A DNA stretch of 64,000 nucleotides from Novipirellula artificiosorum (GCF_007860135.1 NZ_SJPV01000002.1:144955-208954), one strand, 5' to 3'; counted from the first letter of the stretch, positions 27,708-37,857 are shown. The notes: generated from the letters alone by a model not told the origin. Translations and numbers: made by a program.

Positions 27708-28301
27708 CGGCTCGAATTGGCCTCCGATTCTCCATGTTCGCTGGATGCCATCGCTTAAACCATGTTGGGGCAATAAGTTACGGAGAGGCCGACAAGATGA
27801 AGGTTTGGTTCGGATTTTGTTACCAACATATTTTCCACCAACCTCTCCACTCCACCAGCCGAATCGGTCGGTGCGACCGGCCTCTGGGAACCTTGCCGTA
27901 TCGCAGTCTTTTTTGGGTTGTGACGACGTCCAAAGTCAGCGTCCGAAAAAAGTTCCTGCAGAAGAGTTCGAACCATTTGACTTGGATGCTAGCAACCATA
28001 GAATCTGGCCTCTCACTGACCGAGATAGACGGGCGAGCGAATGAATTCGCGAGTCGGTTTGGATTGGTCGTGGGGACAACCCCTTTGAAGCATGGGAAGG
28101 CGCCGTTGCCGCCCAGCGGAGCTAGGTTGGCACGACCCGTTCGGATTCGATTCTAAGTCGGATCGGAGTGAACTTCGCCAACGCTTAGGCCGCTTTCTCG
28201 CTGTTTCAGAAAAAAACTCACGACATTTCTTTCCATTGACGCTTTGGTCGCCTCCATCTTCTCGGCGGACAAGCGCATAATGGCTCGATCGCCAAGTATC
28301 C
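27708..28301. other. 594-base gap upstream of dnaA
   Basis: No credible gene or RNA was recognised in this unusually long gap. Because it precedes dnaA it was searched by eye for the DnaA box TTATCCACA on both strands. Only one weak match, TTTTCCACC, was noticed, and no cluster or AT-rich unwinding region stands out. It probably holds the dnaA promoter. It does not look like a conventional oriC. Confidence 0.5.
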
Positions 28302-29981
28302 ATGAAGGAGGATTGCGCTACCGGTATGTCTGCATCGCAAGGCTGCATCGATGACACGGCCGTCGTCGAAAGATTCAAGGAGGCGTTGAGAGAGCGCATT
28401 GGTGCAGATCGGTTCCGTTTGTGGTTTCATCACGGGGTCGTCTTCGCGGTCGATCGTGGCAGCCAGAACGACTCTTTGGTCGAGCCGCAGAACGCGCAGC
28501 GGATCGTGGTATTGGTCAGTGGCCAATTTGCACTCGATCGGATGCGGCAAAACTGCATGCAGCCGTTACGGGCTGCGGCGGCTCATGTGTTTGGCACCAC
28601 GCATTGCGTGACGCTTGAACTCGGTCGCCCGAAAGCGACGCAATCGGAGTTGCCGCTGGAGATTGAATCGGAGGCAGAGACTCCGATCAGCGACGAATCG
28701 GAACTCGAGGATGAAAAACCGCTGTCGCCACGCCAACGCCGCGCTGCGGCATTAAAAAAATCAAACGAACGCACTCGAGCGAGTTCACAGTCGCTGTCAT
28801 CGTTGTTGGCGGGGACGTCTTCCAAGACGAAAGGACAATCCAAACGCCGCCAAGTTGTCCGGTTGGACCAACCGGCACTGCCCCCTTTCGAATCATCGAG
28901 CCCAACGTCGAATCCGGCCCCCTTGTCGCCTGCGGCAGCCGCTCGTGCTGCGATGACGCTGCAAACATTCGTTTCAGGCGAATCGAATCAATTGGCACAC
29001 ACTGCGATCATGATGGCTTGTCAGAGCCCCTCGACTGCAACGCCACTGTTCTTGTACGGTCCCTCGGGGATCGGCAAAACGCATTTGTTGAACGCGCTTG
29101 CGGATCAATTTCGTCGTGGTCACCGGATGCGCCGTGTCATGCAGATTTCTGGTGAGAAGTTTACCAATGATTTTTGCAAATCGGTTGGCGGCACCGGATT
29201 ACCAGAGTTTCGGAAACGGTACCGTGACGTGGACGCCTTGTTGATTGATGATGTTCAGTTTCTGAGTGCGAAAAGTGCGACGCTTCGCGAAATGTTGTAC
29301 ACCGTGGAGGCGTTGATCGAAGCGGGCCGACCCATCATCTTTACTGCGAATCAGGCCCCCTCGGAAATCGAAGGGCTGTCTCGAGAATTGACGGGGCGAA
29401 TGGCCAGCGGATTGGTTTGTCCGATGCACTCACTTGATAAGGCCACACGGCTAACGGTGCTTCAACGTTTGATCGACCAACGATGCGATCTCGAGTGGCC
29501 CCATGCGATCGTTTCCGAGATCAATTCGCAACTCGCTGGCGATGGTCGGGTGCTTAGCGGCGTGGTGAACTTGGTTGCGACGCTACAGAAAATGTTTGGC
29601 CGGATGGCAACGATGGACGAGATTCGGCAATTTGGTGGCGAGCTGCTACGCACCGCTCAGCCGACCGTGACACTTTCGTCGATCGAGCAGGTTGTCTGTG
29701 AAGCGTTCCGATTGCCGGCCGATGATTTGCGCAGTGCATCGCAAGCTCGAGCGATTTGCGAACCGCGTATGCTGGCGATGTATTTGTCGCGACAAATGAC
29801 GTCGTCCGCCTATGCCCAGATCGCCAGCCATTTCGGGGGGCGATCGCACTCTACCGCGATCGCTGCGGAGCGGAATGTCAAGAAATGGCTCGCTGCGGGA
29901 AAAACGATTGGCCGGGGGCCTGGGGCGATGTCGGCACGCGAAGCGATCGAGCGTCTTGAAACGCTGTTGAGAACAGGGTAA
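28302..29981 (+). CDS. dnaA: Chromosomal replication initiator DnaA
   Basis: The origin-binding AAA+ initiator, 559 residues, longer than the usual 450-470. A short N-terminal domain (about 10-110) is followed by a long low-complexity linker (about 110-210) rich in S, P and E. The AAA+ core has Walker A GPSGIGKTH (about 253) and Walker B LLIDDVQF. The C-terminal duplex-binding domain has the signature-like GGRSHSTAIAAERNV, where most DnaA proteins have GGRDHSTV. The ATG at 28302 overlaps an AAGGAGG; an ATG at 28326, 14 bases after it, is a plausible alternative start. dnaB follows on the same strand after about 130 bases. Confidence 0.9.
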   Translation: MKEDCATGMSASQGCIDDTAVVERFKEALRERIGADRFRLWFHHGVVFAVDRGSQNDSLVEPQNAQRIVVLVSGQFALDRMRQNCMQPLRAAAAHVFGTTHCVTLELGRPKATQSELPLEIESEAETPISDESELEDEKPLSPRQRRAAALKKSNERTRASSQSLSSLLAGTSSKTKGQSKRRQVVRLDQPALPPFESSSPTSNPAPLSPAAAARAAMTLQTFVSGESNQLAHTAIMMACQSPSTATPLFLYGPSGIGKTHLLNALADQFRRGHRMRRVMQISGEKFTNDFCKSVGGTGLPEFRKRYRDVDALLIDDVQFLSAKSATLREMLYTVEALIEAGRPIIFTANQAPSEIEGLSRELTGRMASGLVCPMHSLDKATRLTVLQRLIDQRCDLEWPHAIVSEINSQLAGDGRVLSGVVNLVATLQKMFGRMATMDEIRQFGGELLRTAQPTVTLSSIEQVVCEAFRLPADDLRSASQARAICEPRMLAMYLSRQMTSSAYAQIASHFGGRSHSTAIAAERNVKKWLAAGKTIGRGPGAMSAREAIERLETLLRTG

Positions 29982-30063
29982 TTCGAGCGTTTCTAACTTG
30001 ACAGCCGATCTCGTCTCGATCAAATGAGGGCAGAGGAAATCGATACCGTCCGATTGCCTCTTC

Positions 30064-30095
30064 TTTTCCAAGAACACGATTTTTTCCAAGAACAC
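30064..30095. repeat. Short direct repeat upstream of dnaB
   Basis: TTTTCCAAGAACAC occurs twice, at 30064-30077 and 30082-30095, 18 bases apart from start to start, just upstream of the dnaB start. It could be a protein-binding site or a slippage product. Confidence 0.5.
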
Positions 30096-30109
30096 CATGG
30101 ACCGGAACT

Positions 30110-31555
30110 ATGTTCGCAGCCGACCGTCCCTATCCCAATAACGGAAAAAAGAAGCGTGAAGCGAGTGCAAGTGAGATCTTGCAGCGGCAACCGCCTTACG
30201 ATCTTGAGGCCGAGATGGGGGTGCTCGGCAGCATCCTGCTGATGCCGATCGTGTGTGATGACATCGCTTCGTTGAAAGCAGACGATTTTTACGACGAGGC
30301 GAATCAAAAGATCTACGAACATTTGCGTGAAATGCACGATCTCGGTGAAAAGATCGACATCACGCTATTGGTTTCCCGTTTGCGAACCAAAGGTGACTTC
30401 GAAAAGGTCGGTGGTGCGGCCTACTTAGCCAAGTTGTCTGGCGCGGTGCCCAACGCCGCCCATGCGGTCTACTACGGGAACGTCGTCTCCGAAAAAGCGG
30501 TCTACCGAAAATTGATTGAAGCGAGTACGGAGATTTTGCGCGATTCGTACGATCAAGCCAGCGATGCGAGAGAGTTGTGTGCACAGGCCGAGCAGAAAGT
30601 CTTCGCGATCATGGACGGCCGCTCCGGCAATGCGGTCAGCAGTTTGACCGATGTGCTGCATGCGGCAATGGACCGCATGGAAGCACGGATGAGCGGTGAT
30701 CATGTCGATGGTGGTTGTGAAACCGGTTTCACCGACTTCGATGCCATGACCGGTGGACTACACAACGGTGAACTGATCATTTTAGCGGCTCGCCCCTCGA
30801 TGGGGAAAACCGCGTTAGCGATGAACATTGGCGAAGAGGTTGCGATTGAAGCGCGGTCGCCCGTGTTATTTGTCTCGCTGGAAATGTCTGGAATCGAGTT
30901 GGCCGACCGCATGCTTTGTTCGCTTGCACGGGTCAACGGTCATCGCTTGCGGAATGGCACGATTTCATCGGATGACCGCGAGCGATTGATTCGCAAAGCC
31001 AATGAAATTAGCGAAGCGCCGTTGTTTGTGGACGACTCCCCAAGTCGTACGGTCAGCGAAATTGCCGCGGGTGCGCGGCGAATCAAACGCCGTTTGGGGT
31101 CGCTGGGCTTGATTGTGATTGACTATTTGCAACTAATTGAACCCGATAATTCGCGTGACCCGCGGCAAGAGCAGGTTGCGAAAATCGCACGAAGGTTGAA
31201 GGGCGTTTCCCGAGAGCTGAATGTGCCGTTGTTGTGCTTGTCCCAATTGAATCGTCAGGCGGAAGACAGCAAGGATCACCGACCGCGTTTGAGCCATCTG
31301 CGTGAATCGGGCGCCATCGAGCAGGATGCGGATGTTGTGATGTTTGTGCATCGCGAAGAGTACTATCACCGTGGTGAGGAGAAGGCTCAATACGCGGGGC
31401 AAGCCGAGATCATTATCGCCAAACAGCGTAATGGTCCGATCGGCGATGTTGCGTTGACCTGGGAAGGTGACTTCACGCAATTCAGCGACCGAGCCCCGGA
31501 CCGCCACAGTGAGTTCGACGACTATGCCGAGTTCAACAGCCCGGCCGGGTTCTAG
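30110..31555 (+). CDS. dnaB: Replicative DNA helicase DnaB
   Basis: The hexameric fork helicase, 481 residues. The N-terminal domain begins at PPYDLEAEMGVLGSILL (about residue 27). The RecA-like core has Walker A ARPSMGKTALA (about 226-236), Walker B LGLIVIDYLQL, the LCLSQLNRQAE segment and the arginine-finger region LSHLRESGAIEQDADVVMFV, all standard for DnaB. The C-terminus is acidic. No intein interrupts it. It lies downstream of dnaA on the same strand, so initiator and helicase may be co-expressed. It converges with the MoxR gene with 18 bases between. Confidence 0.95.
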   Translation: MFAADRPYPNNGKKKREASASEILQRQPPYDLEAEMGVLGSILLMPIVCDDIASLKADDFYDEANQKIYEHLREMHDLGEKIDITLLVSRLRTKGDFEKVGGAAYLAKLSGAVPNAAHAVYYGNVVSEKAVYRKLIEASTEILRDSYDQASDARELCAQAEQKVFAIMDGRSGNAVSSLTDVLHAAMDRMEARMSGDHVDGGCETGFTDFDAMTGGLHNGELIILAARPSMGKTALAMNIGEEVAIEARSPVLFVSLEMSGIELADRMLCSLARVNGHRLRNGTISSDDRERLIRKANEISEAPLFVDDSPSRTVSEIAAGARRIKRRLGSLGLIVIDYLQLIEPDNSRDPRQEQVAKIARRLKGVSRELNVPLLCLSQLNRQAEDSKDHRPRLSHLRESGAIEQDADVVMFVHREEYYHRGEEKAQYAGQAEIIIAKQRNGPIGDVALTWEGDFTQFSDRAPDRHSEFDDYAEFNSPAGF

Positions 31556-31573
31556 GTTGCGAAAGACGCCGGC

Positions 31574-32593
31574 CTAAAAATCATCGTCCTCCTGATCGTC
31601 CTCCTCATCAAGATCCTCACGATCCGGATGCATCGGATCATTCAAATCGAAGAATAGATCGGCCAGCCCCAACGGCACGGCATCCCCGCCAAGCGTCCGG
31701 CGACGACGCTGTGCCAAGGATTCGAGATCGATTGCGTCTTCACCCAAACATTTCTCAAGGGCTTCCTGCCACGCTTCGTCCGAATTGACCGGATGCGCAG
31801 GATCTTGGATCATTCGCTTGATGGCGAACCGCAGCAGGTTGATACCGTCGCGTGGTGAAAAATCGAGTTTCAGTTCATGGGAATGCTGCAGAAACTCAAC
31901 CGTCATCGCTAACATCTCCGCTTTCGCGAACGGCAAATGGTATTGCAGAATCGCCATCTCATCTTGTTTGCTCGGAAATCCGACCGGCAACGTCGGTTGC
32001 AGCCGACTCATGATGTAATCAGGAATCTCGAACGTGGATTCATCTTGGTTCATTGTCACCGCCGAGCGAAACTCACTCGCCGCGGGGATCGTGATCCCCG
32101 CAACAATCGATTCGATGTAGCGACGACCGTCCAGCAGCGGGGCGAGCGATGCCCACGACTTTTCGTTCATCCGGTTGCCTTCGTCCAAGATGCACACACC
32201 GCCGACCAACATCGCGGTGACCAAGGGCGAAGCGTGATACGAGATCTGGCCGCCCTGGCTGAGTACCGGAGTGATCAACAGGTCTTCGGGGCGCGTGTCG
32301 GCCGTACACTGGTAGATGAAGAGCGGACGTTTTTGCGCTTCCGCGGCGGCAATCGCCAACTGAGTCTTCCCGACGCCCGGCGGTCCTGTTAACCGTGGCG
32401 TCAACGGCAAGTCGTTTTCGTCGACCGTGATCCAGCATGCTAGCAGTTGCATCAGAACCTCTTGCTGGCCAATCCATTGGCCTGGCGAATGGTAGGGATG
32501 CGAAAGTTTCAATCGCACGCCATCGACCTCGACGTGCCCTTCTCGGATCTCGCTGATCGGAACCGAATCGTCCCTGTTTTCTGGCTGGGTCAT
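31574..32593 (-). CDS. MoxR-family AAA+ ATPase
   Basis: A 339-residue AAA+ protein with Walker A GPPGVGKT at residues 70-77, a Walker B-like [12 protein letters not shown] and the sensor-like phrase [17 protein letters not shown] helical lid and a very acidic tail ([14 protein letters not shown]) follow. MoxR ATPases usually act as chaperones with a von Willebrand factor A partner, but none is next to it. The ATG at 32593 overlaps the stop of the upstream lipase gene (ATGA), so the two are translationally coupled. The acidic tail may bind a basic partner. Confidence 0.85.
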   Translation of the reverse strand: MTQPENRDDSVPISEIREGHVEVDGVRLKLSHPYHSPGQWIGQQEVLMQLLACWITVDENDLPLTPRLTGPPGVGKTQLAIAAAEAQKRPLFIYQCTADTRPEDLLITPVLSQGGQISYHASPLVTAMLVGGVCILDEGNRMNEKSWASLAPLLDGRRYIESIVAGITIPAASEFRSAVTMNQDESTFEIPDYIMSRLQPTLPVGFPSKQDEMAILQYHLPFAKAEMLAMTVEFLQHSHELKLDFSPRDGINLLRFAIKRMIQDPAHPVNSDEAWQEALEKCLGEDAIDLESLAQRRRRTLGGDAVPLGLADLFFDLNDPMHPDREDLDEEDDQEDDDF

Positions 32594-33543
32594 TCCTGCA
32601 AACTCATCGTTTTTGAATCGGGTTCCTCGGTCCATTCGCGTTCGGTCCCCGCGAAGTACTCACTCGTTTTTGCGACACCGCCTGCCGCCAAATCGGCCTT
32701 TTCTGCTTCGACCGCACTCTCGATCGCTTTAATGTATCGATGGATCGAATGGTCGGAAAAGTGATCGATTTTCCAGTTCCAAAGCCCGCTAAGAAAACCA
32801 CGCCACCGGTCTCGTCGCTTCATCAGCCGTCCCAGTTTTCGGATTTTGCCGTTGCGATCCAAGTAGACTTCGTTGCCACAGTGCCGATAGCCGAGCAGAA
32901 ACGGGGGGACGCGAGTGACCGCGTCGTTGTTGTTGACGAAACGGAAATGTTGAAGCTTCACGTAATTGACGTAACGATTGTCGCCGACCCGCGGGCTGCC
33001 GTAAGTAAAGAGCTGTTCGGGATTGGAATCGATATGTGACAAAAAACAACGTCCGCTGCAAATCGTCGCCATCGCCCCACCGAGTGAATGGCCGCAAAAC
33101 CAAAGCGGCTGCTCGTTGCTCATCAACGCAGTCTCCAGCATCGGCCACAAATCGTCGACTTCGCGTTTAAAGCCTCGATGCACGCGACCGACCGTTTCCG
33201 CGACGACGACGGCCGCGTTGGCGTCCGCTTGAATGTCATTCCATTCGTTGGGTTCTGTGCCGCGACACGCGATCACGCAATCGTGTTGGTTGCGGAATCG
33301 GTAGGCTTGCGAACCATCACGATCGTAGAACGTTACATCATCAAAACCCGCCAAATTCGCCGCACGTTCCGCTTCGTCTTTGTCGTTGTAAGAGATCATG
33401 GACAGCTCGGCGAACAACAGGGCACGCTGCAAAAACGACAACTCACGAATCGGCCGATCGACCGACGAGTGGACGACAAAGGCGACTTCGCCAGGATCCG
33501 AGACGATCCGGTCTGCGAACGAGTTGAGTGCATCATCAGCCAT
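32590..33543 (-). CDS. Class 3 lipase-like alpha/beta hydrolase
   Basis: A 317-residue protein of the Lipase_3 family. The nucleophile elbow GHSLGG puts the catalytic serine at residue 153. [15 protein letters not shown] carries the oxyanion-type RGT segment, and [10 protein letters not shown] is typical of the family. Family members cleave acylglycerols or phospholipids. No signal peptide is visible, so it is probably cytoplasmic or exported in another way. It overlaps the MoxR gene by four bases, an unusual pairing that suggests functional coupling. Confidence 0.86.
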   Translation of the reverse strand: MADDALNSFADRIVSDPGEVAFVVHSSVDRPIRELSFLQRALLFAELSMISYNDKDEAERAANLAGFDDVTFYDRDGSQAYRFRNQHDCVIACRGTEPNEWNDIQADANAAVVVAETVGRVHRGFKREVDDLWPMLETALMSNEQPLWFCGHSLGGAMATICSGRCFLSHIDSNPEQLFTYGSPRVGDNRYVNYVKLQHFRFVNNNDAVTRVPPFLLGYRHCGNEVYLDRNGKIRKLGRLMKRRDRWRGFLSGLWNWKIDHFSDHSIHRYIKAIESAVEAEKADLAAGGVAKTSEYFAGTEREWTEEPDSKTMSLQE

Positions 33544-33663
33544 TAGGAAAAGCCTCTACGAGTCAATGGGTTTGGGGCTGCATTCATGATTAGGAGAATT
33601 CCTGTTTCTTTGCGACATCCTTGGCCATGGGCACCAGCCCGCCGATTGCGGCGATCCCGCACG

Positions 33664-33790
33664 AGTGGACTGTCAGCACTAAGTTTTAGGGTAGTGAATT
33701 TCGCCAGAAAGCCGTAGCTCAAATAGTCCTGGGGACTTCTGGCGAAGTCCACTACGTCCCAACTCGAAGTTTTAAACTTGACAGTCCACT
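33664..33790. repeat. 127-bp palindromic element at the nadB stop codon
   Basis: Ends are a perfect 12-bp inverted repeat: AGTGGACTGTCA at 33664-33675 and TGACAGTCCACT at 33779-33790. Further inside, GTAGTGAATTTCGCCAGAA pairs with TTCTGGCGAAGTCCACTAC at 17 of 19 positions. The right end overlaps the nadB stop codon (33789-33791). No target duplication was seen. It could fold in RNA and act as the nadB terminator, or be a MITE-like insertion. Confidence 0.72.
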
Positions 33791-35423
33791 AGGTTCTCAA
33801 TATCTCACCCCTTTTTGGATGTCCACCGTCAACGTCAATTTGCATCGTCAAATGACGCCGCCAATTCTGATCATCGGTTTCGGGATGGTCCGATCGAAAA
33901 TGAACCCCCCTCGATTCGGTTCTTGCCAACGCGGCCCGGACCATGCAGGATGCCGTGACCAACAGATTTTGCAATTCCCAGCCCTCTAAGGCGTTGAATT
34001 GCCGTGGCATCACGTAGGCGGTAAACGAACGGATCGAATCTGCCGCCTCTCGCAATTCGGATGCATCACGCTCGACGCCTGCCAACCGTCCCATCAAGCT
34101 CTTTAGCGATACACGAACATCGGCGACGTCAAACGACTCTCCCGATTGATGGACAGGATGTTGAATCGGCAGGGCTTCCAACTTACTCGCCCCCTCGGCG
34201 GCCGCTCGGGTCGCTGCTTCACCCGCGTGGGCCCCGTAGACCAGTCCTTCGAGCAAACTGTTGCTCGCCAATCGGTTTGCACCGTGAAGCCCGCTGCTGG
34301 TAGCTTCGCCCGCGGCCCACAATCCTGGCAAACTGGTACGCCCTTGGCTGTCAACCGTCACGCCACCGATCATGTAGTGGGCCCCAGGACGCACGGGAAT
34401 CCGATCGCTGGTGATATCCAATCCGAACTTGCTGCACACATCGGCGATCCCAGGGAACCGTCGCATCACCACTTTCGGATCGAGGTGTGACAGATCCAAG
34501 TAGACGCAGGGATGTTTGGTCAATGCCATTTGACGAACAATCGATTGGCTGACCACATCACGAGGTGCCAATTCCGATCGCGAATCATAGTCCGGCATAA
34601 AGCGGTGACCGGATGCGTCGATCAAGTAGGCTCCTTCGCCTCGAATCGCTTCGGTGATTAACGATCGTGACGATCCGGCAATGTACAAGACGGTTGGATG
34701 GAACTGCAAAAATTCCATGTCTCGCAATTCAACGCCAGCGCGATAGGCGATCGCCAATCCGTCCCCCGTGGCGACCGGTGGGTTGGTCGATTCACGATAG
34801 ACTTGGCCGGCCCCCCCCGTACAGAGGATCGTCTCTTTGGCCCAAACGATCAGGGGCCGTCCGTCGGCGCCGACGATCAAGGCACCGCGGCAACGGCCCT
34901 CGTAGGTCAACAAGTCAACGGTAAAGGTGTTTTCCCAAATGTCAACGTTGGGAAGCGACTGCGTCCGATCGATGACTGCCCGCATGATTTCCCGGCCGGT
35001 GGCGTCTCCGCGAGCGTGCAGGATGCGTTCGCGGCTATGGCCGCCTTCACGGCCAAGCGCTAAGGTGCCGTTGCTTTGATCAAACTGGGTTCCCCAAGCG
35101 ATCAATTCCTCGATCCGGCGGGGCCCTTCGCGGATCACCATATCGACGGTGCTGGGATCGCACAAATTGCCGCCTGCGACCAGAGTATCTTCGACGTGTT
35201 CCTCGAATCGGTCCTCCGGGTCCATCACTCCCGCAATCCCGCCTTGCGCGTAGCTGCTGTTGGATTCCCGCAATTTGTCCTTGGTGACGACCAAGACGGA
35301 TTGATGTGATTCGATCGCGTTCGCAGCGCGCAGCCCCGCCAGACCCCCGCCAATGACCAAAATATCAGTAAAACGGTGCAGCGCTCGACGGGAATCGAAG
35401 GGCAGTAAGTAGCGGGGGGTCAT
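33789..35423 (-). CDS. nadB: L-aspartate oxidase
   Basis: It oxidises L-aspartate to iminoaspartate, the first step of NAD synthesis, with FAD. The protein is 544 residues, normal length. The dinucleotide motif GGGLAGLRAA begins at residue 25. ESNSSYAQGGIAG (covering the active-site loop) and HSRERILHARGDATGREI are diagnostic, and the C-terminal helical domain has the succinate-dehydrogenase-like pattern. nadA and nadC are not in the window. It is divergent from the phospholipid genes. Its stop codon lies in the end of a palindromic element. Confidence 0.95.
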   Translation of the reverse strand: MTPRYLLPFDSRRALHRFTDILVIGGGLAGLRAANAIESHQSVLVVTKDKLRESNSSYAQGGIAGVMDPEDRFEEHVEDTLVAGGNLCDPSTVDMVIREGPRRIEELIAWGTQFDQSNGTLALGREGGHSRERILHARGDATGREIMRAVIDRTQSLPNVDIWENTFTVDLLTYEGRCRGALIVGADGRPLIVWAKETILCTGGAGQVYRESTNPPVATGDGLAIAYRAGVELRDMEFLQFHPTVLYIAGSSRSLITEAIRGEGAYLIDASGHRFMPDYDSRSELAPRDVVSQSIVRQMALTKHPCVYLDLSHLDPKVVMRRFPGIADVCSKFGLDITSDRIPVRPGAHYMIGGVTVDSQGRTSLPGLWAAGEATSSGLHGANRLASNSLLEGLVYGAHAGEAATRAAAEGASKLEALPIQHPVHQSGESFDVADVRVSLKSLMGRLAGVERDASELREAADSIRSFTAYVMPRQFNALEGWELQNLLVTASCMVRAALARTESRGVHFRSDHPETDDQNWRRHLTMQIDVDGGHPKRGEILRT

Positions 35424-35614
35424 GGTCGGTGGAAACTTTCTTTGTGGTGGCCGCGTCTCGACATCACCTTGTTATAGCGGATAGGCTAACGTTCGATGAG
35501 GCTAGCACTTTCGATCTCGCATTTCACCAAGTGCCCGGATTGCTGAACGCGCCTCGCACCCACGTTTGGGCTTTTTCGGTCTTTCCTTACTCTCCCTCAA
35601 TCCCTTTCAATTTG

Positions 35615-36550
35615 ATGCCCGATTCTCGCTCGTCCGATGCCACCGCGATGGACCCCGCCGTGACGACGATTCAGCCGGGTGGCGGGGTTGTGATGAGGAT
35701 CGAATTGGCGTGGGGACGGCTTCGACGTTCCTATTTGCGGAAATTTCGGTCTGGCTATGTCGCTCGGATGCAAAAGACGCGTCAAGGCCACCAAGGGCCG
35801 TTGCCGTTCGATCCGGTCGATTCGCGAGATACGAAGTATTACCGCAATCAGGATACGTATTGGTGGGCAGATGCGGATGATCCGTTTCAATGGCGTGATG
35901 CCTTGCCGTTCGTACGAGTCGGGCTGGCCGAGCTGATCCTAATTGGTGGTGCTTTCTTGGTCTTTGCCGTGCTGATGGGACTGATTTGGTGGCCGCTTTC
36001 ATTGCCGATGTTGGTGGTGGCTGGGTTGGTGGTTTGGTTTTTTCGCAACCCGAGACGTGAAATCCCCTCGGCGCCCGGCACGGTCGTGTCCCCCGCAGAC
36101 GGTAAATTGGTGCAGATTGAGTCGATCGAAGATTCCGAGCTTGGATCGTGCATCCAAGTTGGCATCTTTTTGTCAATCTTCAATGTTCACGCAAACCGCG
36201 TGTCGCTTGCCGGGCGAGTGACCTCGGTACGCTATCGGCCAGGCAAGTTTCTAAATGCGTTAAGGCCGGAATCTGCTCGGGAAAATGAGAATCTTGATGT
36301 CACGCTCGAAGACACCGAAGCACCCGGCCGGCGCTATCGGATTCGCCAGATCACCGGGCAATTCGCCCGAAGAATTGTGTGTTGGGTGCGCCCCGGCGAC
36401 GTTTTAGCGCGCGGAGAGATGTATGGCATGATTAAACTGGGGTCGCGGACGGAGTTGGTGTTGCCCGACGACGGTTCCTTGGAAATCACAGCCAAGCTCG
36501 GTGAGAAGGTGAAAGCCGGTAGCAGCGTTCTTGGTCAATATCGAACGTAG
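35615..36550 (+). CDS. psd: Phosphatidylserine decarboxylase, short (archaeal-type) form
   Basis: It converts phosphatidylserine to phosphatidylethanolamine at the membrane. Two membrane helices (LAELILIGGAFLVFAVL and WWPLSLPMLVVAGLVVW) precede a compact catalytic domain with SPADGKLVQIE, FLSIFNVHANR and the self-cleavage site G-S-S at residues 302-304 in VKAGSSVLG, which yields the pyruvoyl group. The N-terminus is about 100 residues longer than usual and basic. Starts at 35615, 35651 or 35693 are all possible; 35615 was chosen. pssA starts nine bases after its stop, so substrate and product enzymes are co-transcribed. Confidence 0.9.
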   Translation: MPDSRSSDATAMDPAVTTIQPGGGVVMRIELAWGRLRRSYLRKFRSGYVARMQKTRQGHQGPLPFDPVDSRDTKYYRNQDTYWWADADDPFQWRDALPFVRVGLAELILIGGAFLVFAVLMGLIWWPLSLPMLVVAGLVVWFFRNPRREIPSAPGTVVSPADGKLVQIESIEDSELGSCIQVGIFLSIFNVHANRVSLAGRVTSVRYRPGKFLNALRPESARENENLDVTLEDTEAPGRRYRIRQITGQFARRIVCWVRPGDVLARGEMYGMIKLGSRTELVLPDDGSLEITAKLGEKVKAGSSVLGQYRT

Positions 36551-36559
36551 CGTCTTAAC

Positions 36560-37522
36560 ATGAGTGAAATGAAACGCAGCCTATTTGCAGCCCCGGCATC
36601 GGATCAAGAGGCCGAGGTGTCGGAAACCGCCGCGGCCCAAAAACCGGGGAGGGGTTCCCGATTGCGTAAGGGGAAAGGTCGAAAGCGACTCCGACGCCGC
36701 ATCAGTTTGGCCTTCTTGCCCACGCTGTTGACGCTCGGTAACGCGGTCTGTGGATTGGCGGCGATCTCGGTTGCTGTCAGCGTCAATTTACCCTGGCCCG
36801 ACGAGATGAAGCTGTTTGCCGCGGGAGTGTTGATTTTCGCTGGAATGTTGTTCGATGCACTCGATGGTTCTGCCGCTCGCATGACAGGCCAAGAGAGTCG
36901 TTTCGGTGCCGAACTCGACAGTCTCTGTGACGTGATCACCTTTGGCACCGCGCCGGCGGTCATTGTTTGGCGGCTCAGTGACGTGTTTCCGCAAAAGTTG
37001 AGCTGGGCGATTGGCGTCTTGTTTACACTCTGCGTGCTAATTCGATTGGCTCGGTTTAACGTGGAAACGACCGAAGAGGATCCTCACGAAGGCTTCGATG
37101 GGCTCCCCAGCCCCGCCGCGGCCGGCACGATTGCTGCTTTTGCGATCGCCATGCCCGATCTGGCCTCGATCGCGACCGATTCGGTCTACCCCGACTTTGT
37201 CCACACGCTTGCCCAAGCGGCCTTGGATGCTTCGCACTACTTCATCCCCTGCCTCGCCGTTGTGTTGGCCTATTTGATGACCTCGCGATTCCAATTTCCG
37301 CATGTTTTCCAGCAATTGGTTAGCGGTCGATGGACGACCCATCAATTTGGCCAAGCCCTGTTTGCGATCGTTGCTGGTTTCCTGCTTCACTGGATTGCGC
37401 TGCCGATCGGTTTTTGTCTGTATGCTTTCGCGCCCCCCATCCGGTCGGTGACACGGCGTGGTAGGCCGGGTTCCGAAGACTCGGTGGTCGACGAAGACGT
37501 TGACGAGGATGGAGAGCCGTAG
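36560..37522 (+). CDS. pssA: CDP-diacylglycerol-serine O-phosphatidyltransferase
   Basis: A membrane enzyme making phosphatidylserine from CDP-diacylglycerol and serine, 320 residues. The CDP-alcohol phosphatidyltransferase motif is complete: D102-G103, A106-R107, G116, D120 and D124 in DGSAARMTGQESRFGAELD. About seven helices follow a 50-residue basic N-terminus. The tail is acidic (EDSVVDEDVDEDGEP). It directly follows psd, giving the two-step route to phosphatidylethanolamine in one transcript. Confidence 0.94.
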   Translation: MSEMKRSLFAAPASDQEAEVSETAAAQKPGRGSRLRKGKGRKRLRRRISLAFLPTLLTLGNAVCGLAAISVAVSVNLPWPDEMKLFAAGVLIFAGMLFDALDGSAARMTGQESRFGAELDSLCDVITFGTAPAVIVWRLSDVFPQKLSWAIGVLFTLCVLIRLARFNVETTEEDPHEGFDGLPSPAAAGTIAAFAIAMPDLASIATDSVYPDFVHTLAQAALDASHYFIPCLAVVLAYLMTSRFQFPHVFQQLVSGRWTTHQFGQALFAIVAGFLLHWIALPIGFCLYAFAPPIRSVTRRGRPGSEDSVVDEDVDEDGEP

Positions 37523-37857
37523 CTCTCGGAGTGCTTCGAGTATGGGTGATCATGCCCCGCGAGCATCCCTTGGGTCGGTGCAAATGGCCGCTCTGTCGCC
37601 CCTAGGTTGGGTGCGCTGCGGCGCAGCGGGGGACTTCCGTATCGGAGGTTTGTATCGGTGGTGTAATAATGCAGCCGAAATTGGCCAGGTGTCTCCTTCA
37701 ACGCAATCGCTATAAAGCGTTCTAGTAAAACAACTTACAAAACCACACTGGCGTTCTCAGCAGCTGTTGACTCAGGCGCGAAAACTGCCATGCTTCTTAC
37801 AAGGTCTTCACATTGCAGAGGCCGGATGATTGATCCACCGAAGAGGTTTTTACATCC
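37523..37857. other. 335-base intergenic region
   Basis: No gene recognised. A short GC-rich hairpin, GCGCTGCGGCGCAGC, lies near 37611-37625, but without a T run. The promoter of the following methyltransferase presumably lies in the AT-richer last 150 bases. Confidence 0.4.

Noticed and set aside
27708..28301. Candidate replication origin upstream of dnaA
   Set aside because: Only one weak DnaA-box match (TTTTCCACC) was noticed; no cluster and no AT-rich unwinding element.
37611..37625. GC hairpin after pssA as an intrinsic terminator
   Set aside because: Short stem and no following T run.
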